64,000 nucleotides of DNA from Phoronis australis. Lineage: Eukaryota; Phoronida; Phoronidae. Positions 58,101 to 64,000 of this stretch are shown here, piece after piece (within the stretch, counting starts at the first letter, position 1; each line of letters starts with the position of its first letter). Both the position numbers and the translations under genes were made by a program. The notes beneath the pieces are model-generated. The model saw only the letters and a list, made by a program, of their open reading frames with translations. It ran no database searches and was not told the DNA's origin. The stretch is taken from assembly GCA_002633005.1 (NCBI GenBank), contig NMRA01000211.1:226433-290432 (forward strand), read 5' to 3'.

Positions 58101-61100
58101 ATCCATGTCTTCCATGTACAAAAAAATCATCGGGCTCTTACAAACGGGAAAACTCAATCTATTTTCACAAATCCTAACAAGAGCGATGCGAATGCACCAC
58201 AAATGTTGTGCTTCTAGGGGTGTTTATTTGTATCGTAAAAATAGCCACTAGATGGTGCAAAATACGTCAAATCCATCCAAGAAGTGTTACACATCATCAA
58301 AGCTGTTTACTTAATTTCATAAAAAATGTCAAGGAACTTCTGAGAAATCAAGGAAAATGGAAAAAATGAAATTACCACTTGGAGGCTATGGTCGCAAAAC
58401 AAAATATAACTGCCACTAGGCGGTGCCACAGTACATGAAGTTGTTGGAAAATCATCATCAACTGTCTTCTTCACACTAAGAATATACAAGCCAATTTTCA
58501 CAATCATTCTTAGAGTGGTTTGGTTGACAGAGGGGTAGAATCCAAAAACAGACTAGAAAACATTAAAAATGGCCACTAGATGGCGCAAAATATGACGAAT
58601 CCATTCAAAAACGGGAACATGTTATCATTTCAATAGGAAGCTATTTAACAAATTTCACAAAACCTGTCAAGCAGCTTCAGAGAAACAGAGGAAAATGGAA
58701 AAAATGATTTTGCCACTAGGGGGCACAATGTTTGTCATATCCCTCTGAAAGTCGCCGTTGTTCGCTGTCAACTTCATAGAAATACAAATGCTAAATCTAA
58801 TAAAGACCCTACAGAGGGCTTAGGAGGTACAGCCATGGGTGTAAAGCGTAAAAAAACAAAACTGCCACTAGGAGGCACCACAGTAATCGAGGTCCTTGGA
58901 AATTCTTCGTCGACCCTTCTCTTCACATTAGGAATATATTTGCCAATTTCCACAACCTTCCTTAGAGTGGTTTGGTTGACAGAGGGGTAGACGACAAAAA
59001 CAGACTCGAAAACAGTAAAAATGGCCACTAGGTAGAGTAAAATATTTCGAATCAATCCGAAAACCAAACGATAGCGTAGCCTCACTAATAGATGCCTATC
59101 TGCCAATTTCATGAAAATCCATTGAGGACCTTTGAAGATCAAGAGTTAAACATAAAAACCTAAAATTGACACTAGGGAGAACACTGGTAGTCCGATCCGT
59201 CCAACGTCGTCATTGCCCGTTCTCAACTTCATAGAAATACACTAGCAAAACTTAATAAAGATCCTGTAGAGCGTTAAGGAGATACAGCCATGGGCATAAA
59301 AACATATTGAACTGCCACTAGGAGGCACCAGAGTAGCTGAAGTAGTCGTAAAATCATCGTGAGCTGCCTTCTTCACAGTAAGAAGATATACCCCCATGTT
59401 CACTATAATCCCTAAAGTGGTTTGGTTGATAGAAGGGCAGACGCCAAAAAAAAGACTAAAAAAACAGTAAAAATGGCCTCCACGTGGTGCAAAGTACCTC
59501 AAAGCCATTGAAAATGGGAGGATAGCGTCTCCTCACTAACAGATGCCAAACTGCTAAATTTTCTGAAAATCCGTTGAGGACCTCTGAAGATACAGAGGTA
59601 AACGAAAAAAAAAATTGCTACTAGGGGGCACACCAGTAGTCAGAGAGATCCAAAATTCGGCGTCATCCGTAATCAGCTTTATTAAACACATCTACCAAAT
59701 CTTATCAAGATCCTGTGAGGGGTGTAGGAGATACAGCTGCGGACGCCGGACCCCCAGACAGAGATGACAGCAATATGCATCCACACATAAATATGTGGGC
59801 GCATAAAAAGGCAAAAATAATAAATAAGGCAACAGTTATATAGAACAATTGTACTTAATGTTGTTGAAATGACTAAACCTTGGATAGCAGAAGTTATAGC
59901 AGCCAGAAAGCAAAAGGTTGACCAGCAAAGACTAAAATAAACTAACCTTTCTGTCCTTCCATTATCTAATTCAACTACATATCCAATATGGACGCCTTCT
60001 TCAAAATGACCCCTAATTATTCCAGATTCGTAGTTTCCTTCTTCTCCAGCCATCACACTCTGACCCTCCGGCAGTTTGCCCAACTTGACAAGGTCCTTGT
60101 CAAGACAGTAGCACTCTGTGTCATCATCAAAGAGTACTTGGTGTCGGCCGTCTTTTTCTTCACCAGTCAAGGTCGCTGGGTAGAAAAATTTGTCTCCTTT
60201 CCAGCGGGCGAGGACACGATTCTCTGTTGGAACAAATGGAAAGGTAATGAAAGTGCACACAAAACAATTCTGTGTGTTTAAGAGGGATCATGACTTATCA
60301 AGTTCTTGTGCCAGCGCACATACAACTCATAGGTCAGCATAGACATATTTCTACTTCCAAAATCAGTTGAACAATTTTAGAGAGTGCATCATATTTATCT
60401 TTTGGACTCAGTTTTGGCAAAACCAAACAAGGATAGTATGCAAGATTTATAACCAAACAATGAAGCAAGGTCCTCTTTGACTATGACGCAGAGAAGTAGT
60501 CTCTTAACAGATAACGAGAGAATCTCACCTCGTACAACACATGCTATTCACTGTATTAACCAACTACTAAATAACAAACATGCTCTGTAGGGCTAGCACA
60601 TTAAGTAACTCACCATTATCCCAACCCACCATCTGCGATGACGATGCAGACGGCATTGTACCCATGTACGGGATATCAGGACTGACCTCTTCTTTGGGAA
60701 TGTCCACGGCTGCAGTTGTGTCCAAGGGTGTGGGTTTTATATTGCGTTGAGACGACCTTGAAGCTCTGTTGGACTCCTTTGACACTGAGGCGATAGCAGC
60801 TTTACGCTTTTTCCCTCGTCTCTTGTCACAGCTGGAAAGTGATATAACATAGAAGCAATAAAGTAATCATTACAGTAGATTATGCAATTACTAGGAAAAC
60901 CAAGTTATCTTTTCAAAATATTCCATGCTTTGTACCTAATGCATGGCCCTCGCACACCAGAGGGGAAAGGTGCACGCCTGTGCCTTCTAAAAACATATTT
61001 TCTTGGTTGAGAGAACCCCTCAGTCGCCACGTCTCATCAGCTTCAAGTAGCCAACACAGTGCACTGCCCCATTCAAATTTCACTGCAATCTTTGGAAGTA

Positions 61101-63818
61101 TTAGATTACTCTGATAACCAATCAAGCAAGTCGCCCAATTTTTTTTGCTAATCATGTTGCACAATAGGACATAAGACATATCAACAAAGGAACAGCAGTT
61201 GCAAGGCCTGTTATTTTTGTTTTCTTCTGCTGATTTTTGGAAATCAAACAATGAAAAAGTTCAATTTTCAATGATGAATTTGGTTTGTATAGTCTGCAGT
61301 ACCTAAAACTGGGGAGAACATTGTCACGAACAAGCAGTGACCATGACTGCTGCTTGTTCTAATCCCCAAACAAAAGAAGTCAGTGATTAACGTCGAGTTG
61401 TAGTGGTAAGAGATAACTGAAATCCCAGTGATAAGCATTCATTCAAAGTTGCCAGTTAGAAAATAATGACAACTGTTGTTTAGCGGAAGTGATTTTAACC
61501 TTGAGGGGAATTTTTTTTATCATTGGAGGTGAATTGTTTTATGAAGGGAATTTCGCATGATTTTATAATATTTTTCAAAGGGAAATGGGGCCAAATAAAC
61601 CGAGACATCGAGGACCCTGCAATACATCATTTAATCAGGAACTTTCTAAGGCATAGCAGGATCACTTAACAACAAGCACTGACTGGATCATCACTATCCC
61701 TGAATAAAAATTGCAGTGTTCACAATGGGGGAAAAGACAGAAGACTCTTTCTGGGATCCACTTGGATTCTGAGAAAAGGACCTGCACACGTCAGTTGCAG
61801 CTCAAGCATACAACCACCAGTAATCTTTTTTATGTTTATTGGAAAAACAAAATGAATCTATTGATACTTTTATGAATGGAAATACAGGATGATGACCAAG
61901 AAATGAAAAGTATGACTTCTATTCCTTAAGTTTTATTTTTTACACCTTACTAGAATTGAGTTCTAGGTAATGCACTGCAGTAACTCGATGACACTTTTTA
62001 GCATAACTGTGCCAAAAACACAGCCAATGGCGAACACTGCATTGTGGACTGATCAATTAATGAGAAACCAGCAGTACAAGCACAGCAAGTATTCACTACT
62101 TGTACACTTTGGTGGCAGTGTAAAAATGATTGCTGTGCATTGGACACAATCTCTCATTTTAGCATCAATTTTGACAACGTAAACCTGAAAGTGCGCATGT
62201 TCCAAACATGCAGAACCACTGTAATTTGGACACAACACATTGTTTTCCAGCCTAATAGAGAATTCTTAAAGAAATTCGGCTAAAAGAAACTGTTCGGCAA
62301 TCAGAGACAAAAGAGCAAGACAATGGTTACCTGCTGTCGGCCTCGGTGCCTTTTTCCTCTGGCTGTGATGAGACTTCCATGATAGACGTGATCCCAGCAC
62401 TGGGCGGATGGCTGGCCTTGCTGCGAAGTGAAGTAAACCCGACTCTCGAGGTCACTTGAGGCAACATGGGTGAACATGATTCTGTGACAGCAGGACCAGC
62501 ACCAAAGCCGGAGCTCGTTGTGACCACTTCCTGTTCCGGGCTTGTGAACAGGGATTCCGAGAGCTTGTTGCACACTGGACTCGAGGATTTGTTCAACGAA
62601 GTGTTTGTGCTTTTAGGTGGACTAACCGTCTTCTCCAAGGACATGTCTGGTTCAGCGCTGGACACACGGACTGAAGAAATGTGAATGTCACCTACATCTG
62701 GAGTGCTTCCACGTGACCAAATCCCGCTACAACCCTCCCCACCAGGAAGGTTTGAGTATAATTCTTTTTGACCAGTTGCACTTTGTGCCAAGCTCTCAGT
62801 TTGCATAACTAACACATTAGGCAAGTTAGCAGAGTTTTTAGATTTATTTTCATTTGGGCAGATTTCAGGAGTTTTGTCTTTCGGCTTACGTGACCGTCTT
62901 GGTTTAGCGGACACCCTCATAGGAGTAGCAAATTTTTCACTATTGGCCTTTTCTGAGTCAGTTGACGACTTGCTACCAGAAGCAGCAGCAAGTGGCTTTG
63001 TACCATGTGTCCTTTCTACTGTACCCACTGACCTTTCTACAGCACCCAGTGACCTCTCTACTGAAAGTTGATGTGCCAGGCTACTGGCACCAGAACTAGA
63101 CTTGGACATTGAACTGACATCACCCAGGTCTCCAGATGTTACCGTGGACACAGAGCGTGATGGGGAAATGTGTAGGTCGCTATCCTGTTTTTGTAGACCA
63201 ATCATTGTGCAAGCGTCTATCATGGCTGTGGTCTCCACATGAGGCTCCAATGAGCTCTGAAACAAATCACCAATAGCAGACAACTTTCAATGAGATAAGT
63301 CATATGCTGTTGAAAAAGCACAATTCTTTGTTAACACACTAACTGTTGATCAAAAACACCAACATAGCTATATAATAGTTCACGATAACTTCCTTACACA
63401 AACTAGAAGTAAATACTCTGCTCAGGAAGAACTGACATTTTCTTATGTCTTGAAACCAGGCTTTGAAAGTTGTCATTTTATGCACCAAAAGCAACACGAC
63501 CAAACACTAGGTAGAGTGTCGAGCTGGAAACACTCTATTCAAAAGAGATTACAAAGAAGAGTACTTTGTTTCGTGAGGTCTCAAATGCAAGGAGTTTGTA
63601 AGGTTACGGACACCTACTGAGAAGAATAAAAACCAAAGAGCTGCCACCACACGCACATAATCTCAATACTGTAACAGCAGTAGTCCACTCACCCTCTCTG
63701 TCGTCGTGCTTTCCACAACCTTGCCATTTTCTATTATCTCAATGGTTACTCTCTCAATAAGTACACGCTTCACTACACGCGTTCTCTTGATTATTTTGCC
63801 CGACAGATCCTCAACAGT
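45982..63818 (-). CDS. TP53BP1: TP53BP1 (53BP1), C-terminal portion, 11 exons, 5' end beyond window
   Basis: Exons, upstream first: 63818-63693, 63256-62331, 60831-60614, 60223-59947, 55527-55430, 54321-54205, 51911-51678, 51310-51216, 49879-49757, 48989-48782, 46154-45982 (2595 bases, 864 residues plus TGA). All introns are GT...AG with matching phases. In order: a conserved charged segment, 'SGDLGD' serine-rich region, basic patches, tandem Tudor ('VLARWKGDKFFY', 'QVLFDDDTEC'), the 'ISLDNLVE' linker and tandem BRCT ('PCVSHCWIMDSC', 'VSTEWVIQCLIMGE'). By family it is a nuclear scaffold recruited to double-strand breaks through methylated H4 and ubiquitylated H2A, favouring end joining. The Tudor cage has Thr where human has Tyr1523. 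The long N-terminal part lies outside the window. Confidence 0.95.
46160..47190 (+). mobile_element. 3' fragment of an L1/Tx1-like LINE, antisense in TP53BP1's last intron
   Basis: Broken + strand frames encode a LINE C-terminus: 'VWNNKNILINRR', 'EAGIIFVKDLL', then a zinc-knuckle-like zf-RVT motif 'CASCGTVETFNHMFAEC', then 'FRETLNTYLD'. The frame breaks at the N (46375) and at several later points. An AATAAA (47146-47151) and A-rich tail (to about 47188) mark the 3' end. 5' truncated. It directly abuts the acceptor of the last TP53BP1 exon. Confidence 0.75.
47560..47890 (-). repeat. CTCF-motif repeat family, copy in TP53BP1 last intron
   Basis: 'ttgccactaggtgatgcaaa' (about 47572), 'gggcacaccagcagttggat', 'gaaatacagcagtggacact' and a terminal 'gacagcataatgcgac' correspond to the right end of the 58-60 kb array. 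Confidence 0.6.
48782..48989 (-). CDS. TP53BP1: TP53BP1 exon: BRCT1 end and BRCT2 start
   Basis: After 'tttaattacag', ending TCAG|gtaagg (phase 1). It encodes 'YKNYILPAGVSIERCQLMEW' and 'GVRVFISHNSKEYCDNWSAV', aligning with human 'YRNYLLPAGYSLEEQRILDW' and 'LKVLLVSDQQ...LWSEIL'. Confidence 0.94.
49757..49879 (-). CDS. TP53BP1: TP53BP1 exon: BRCT1
   Basis: After 'attcatttcag', ending TTG|gtaagg, phase 0 at both ends. It encodes 'KKCFLISDTYQRTMKYLHCL' and 'ANVPCVSHCWIMDSCKL', aligning with human 'QCLLIADQHCRTRKYFLCL' and 'GIPCVSHVWVHDSC'. Confidence 0.95.
51216..51310 (-). CDS. TP53BP1: TP53BP1 exon: BRCT1 start
   Basis: Acceptor 'tttgcatag' in phase 1, donor CAG|gttgg, phase 0. It encodes 'KPSFDKDHLRAQLIAGGGMV' and 'DKFTDIQ', aligning with human 'FNKQYTESQLRAGAGYILEDF'-type sequence. 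Confidence 0.93.
51678..51911 (-). CDS. TP53BP1: TP53BP1 exon: linker into first BRCT strand
   Basis: Acceptor 'cccattag' in phase 1, donor GATG|gtatgt, phase 1. A basic and serine linker (STSGSSPSEVKTRSLRK) leads to 'GPIPSNKVFKGLYFLLT', which aligns with human 'GPLPLNKTLFLGYAFLLT'. A Lys/Arg-rich helix and acidic Ser/Asp run follow. Confidence 0.94.
52745..52830. repeat. Inverted-repeat element, second copy of the 7875-7960 type
   Basis: Carries 'gtgcccacactttgagaacc' and 'agtttgatgcc', as at 7880. The opposite arm is less complete. Lies in the TP53BP1 intron between the 51.9 and 54.2 kb exons. Confidence 0.35.
54205..54321 (-). CDS. TP53BP1: TP53BP1 exon: post-Tudor basic linker
   Basis: Acceptor 'ttgtctgtag', donor TCAG|gtacac, phase 1 at both ends. 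It encodes 'DNLVESSRRPRKRPRLCEL' then 'TPTATSTPTPKDKKKQ'. It aligns with human 'DNLVEGKRKRRSN' and 'SPATPT...TTPTRK', the region with the nuclear-localisation and ubiquitin-recruitment functions. Confidence 0.93.
55430..55527 (-). CDS. TP53BP1: TP53BP1 exon: end of Tudor 2
   Basis: Acceptor 'ttgctatttag' in phase 2, donor CTTG|gtatgt (phase 1). It encodes 'RFPRKDVILTADQAADIL' and 'GGANISL', completing Tudor 2. The split codon joins to give 'ISL-DNLVE', identical to human at that junction. It lacks a long open frame, so it is easily missed. Confidence 0.92.
55840..56989. mobile_element. piggyBac-like element with TTAA target duplications
   Basis: TTAA at 55836-55839 and 56990-56993 bracket inverted ends CTCATTCGACCCTGAG and, reverse-complemented, CTCATTCCTCCCTGGT. 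Inside, on the - strand near 56170-56300, is a short acidic frame ('YEYDSVDTDGTEWSDLD') with a locally duplicated 'gatagtgtggatactgatg'. It is reminiscent of the acidic N-terminus of piggyBac transposases, but no DDE domain is present. Internally deleted, 1150 bp. In TP53BP1's intron after the Tudor exon. Confidence 0.7.
56994..57516. repeat. Long foldback with ~170-bp arms, flanked by TTAA
   Basis: The left arm (about 56990-57163) and right arm (about 57354-57521) are reverse complements along their whole length. Example matched blocks: 'gggtgttaacct', 'attcatacag', 'gatgtgaaa' and 'ctggaactt'. In the block 57066-57111, 40 of 46 positions match and all six differences are transitions. The spacer is about 190 bp. 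TTAA occurs at both outer edges (56990-56993 and 57517-57520). The left TTAA is shared with the neighbouring piggyBac-like element. Confidence 0.8.
58225..59815 (-). repeat. Tandem array of ~450-bp units with CTCF-like motifs
   Basis: Ten motif instances start at 58245, 58413, 58573, 58713, 58865, 59025, 59169, 59315, 59477 and 59618. Three motif subtypes recur in fixed order, each with period 449-456. Submodules are 140-168 bp. Two instances fit the CTCF core CCASYAGRKGGCRS perfectly (58573-58586 and 58713-58726); most others miss by one or two bases. The right end has the family's terminal hairpin (about 59775-59806). Located in the TP53BP1 intron 55528-59946. Confidence 0.8.
59947..60223 (-). 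CDS. TP53BP1: TP53BP1 exon: tandem Tudor
   Basis: Acceptor 'gttccaacag' (phase 1), donor GAAAG|gttagt (phase 2). It encodes 'ENRVLARWKGDKFFYPATLT', 'RHQVLFDDDTECYCLDKDLV' (Tudor 1) and 'SVMAGEEGNYESGIIRGHFE', 'GYVVELDNGRTER' (Tudor 2). Cage residues matching human Trp1495, Tyr1502, Phe1519 and Asp1521 are present. Thr occupies the Tyr1523 position. Confidence 0.95.
60614..60831 (-). CDS. TP53BP1: TP53BP1 exon: basic region before Tudor
   Basis: Acceptor 'cactttccag' (phase 2), donor AATG|gtgagt (phase 1). It encodes 'CDKRRGKKRKAAIASVSKES', then 'RASRSSQRNIKPTP' and 'DIPYMGTMPSASSSQMVGW'. The Arg/Lys cluster sits where vertebrate 53BP1 has its Gly-Arg-rich and basic stretch. Confidence 0.9.
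60832..62330. other. TP53BP1 intron
   Basis: Holds dispersed repeat family C copy 2 (61190-61330). Otherwise nothing recognised. Boundaries are - strand gtaacc donor and 'tttccag' acceptor. Confidence 0.55.
61190..61330. repeat. Dispersed repeat family C, copy 2
   Basis: Ordered matches to 8925-9130, including 'cagcagttgcaa', 'aaacaatgaaaaa' and 'ttcaattttcaatgat'. It then has its own small inverted repeat, 'gaacaagcagt' and 'actgctgcttgttc' (about 61328-61359). Confidence 0.45.
62331..63256 (-). CDS. TP53BP1: TP53BP1 large exon: serine-rich central region
   Basis: Acceptor 'gatttgtttcag' (phase 0), donor AGCAG|gtaacc (phase 2), 926 bases. It contains 'SGDLGDVSSMSKSSSGASSL', aligning with human 'SGDLGDISSFSSKASSL'. 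A small internal repeat (SVERSLG-AVERSVG-TVERTHG) and a basic patch (SAKPRRSRKPKDK) follow. Mostly disordered by composition. Confidence 0.93.
63693..63818 (-). CDS. TP53BP1: TP53BP1 exon: conserved charged segment
   Basis: Acceptor 'tcctttcag' and donor GAGAGG|gtgagt, phase 0 at both ends, 42 codons. 'KIIKRTRVVKRVLIERVTIE' then 'ENGKVVESTTTER' resembles the human segment with 'YYVDGTEVERKVTEETEE' just before the 'SGDLGD' block. The most upstream TP53BP1 exon in the window. Confidence 0.85.
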
Positions 63819-64000
63819 CTGAAAGGAATATGCGTCTAGTGGAAAAATAGATCTCATTAGCCTGCACTTGCGGCAAAAAAAATCTTTACTTAAAGAATAG
63901 AAACACAGAATTCAATCCCACAATTCAACAATCCAATCTCAAAGACAATCACTTTTAGTGGTGTGCTGCATCCCCAACAGATGGCACACTGACTACTGTT

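Noticed and set aside
58307-59508. Recurring peptide 'VPPSGS' in - strand frames of the CTCF-motif array
   Set aside because: The ~450-bp period is close to a multiple of three, so any frame repeats. The peptides are short, lack splice context, and the CTCF-like core itself encodes the phrase.
1-64000. CRISPR arrays, operons or other prokaryotic organisation
   Set aside because: Exons are split by canonical spliceosomal introns and the repeats are eukaryotic transposons. No spacer-repeat array with regular short units was seen.

Overview
The window is animal nuclear DNA. Two spliced protein genes with canonical GT...AG introns and matching splice phases lie in AT-rich, repeat-laden sequence. 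The gene families and the interspersed LINEs, MITEs and tRNA-like SINEs suggest an invertebrate metazoan. A marine deuterostome such as a hemichordate, echinoderm or amphioxus is my inference; the sequence alone does not settle the species. There is one real assembly gap (28074-28407) and four single-N joins (4171, 16548, 31727, 46375). Two of those joins sit exactly between near-identical tandem copies, which looks like unmerged alleles rather than biology.

Layout. Positions 1-11356 hold no convincing gene, only repeats and a ~1.9 kb duplication. From 11357 to about 40316 on the + strand is a complete class C G-protein-coupled receptor of the metabotropic glutamate receptor (mGluR) type: nine coding exons, every splice phase consistent, about 952 residues. 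Its 11.9 kb second intron carries a degenerate CR1/Jockey-like LINE (about 19.7-23.7 kb), a second unmerged-allele duplication and several MITE-like elements. From 45982 to 63818 on the - strand, running off the right edge, is the C-terminal part of the DNA-damage protein TP53BP1: eleven exons encoding a conserved basic/acidic segment, the 'SGDLGD' region, tandem Tudor and tandem BRCT domains. The two genes converge tail to tail, with about 5.7 kb between stop codons.

The two genes show no functional link; they are ordinary neighbours. The receptor would act at the plasma membrane and TP53BP1 in chromatin at double-strand breaks.

Three things stand out. (1) The receptor keeps the residues that hold the alpha-amino-acid part of a ligand but has lost the glutamate side-chain anchors, so its ligand is probably not glutamate. 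(2) A dispersed repeat family carries one CTCF-like core motif about every 150 bp, arranged in ~450-bp three-part units; the best array, with ten motifs, lies in a TP53BP1 intron. (3) The same intron holds a TTAA-flanked piggyBac-like element directly abutting a long foldback with ~170-bp arms.
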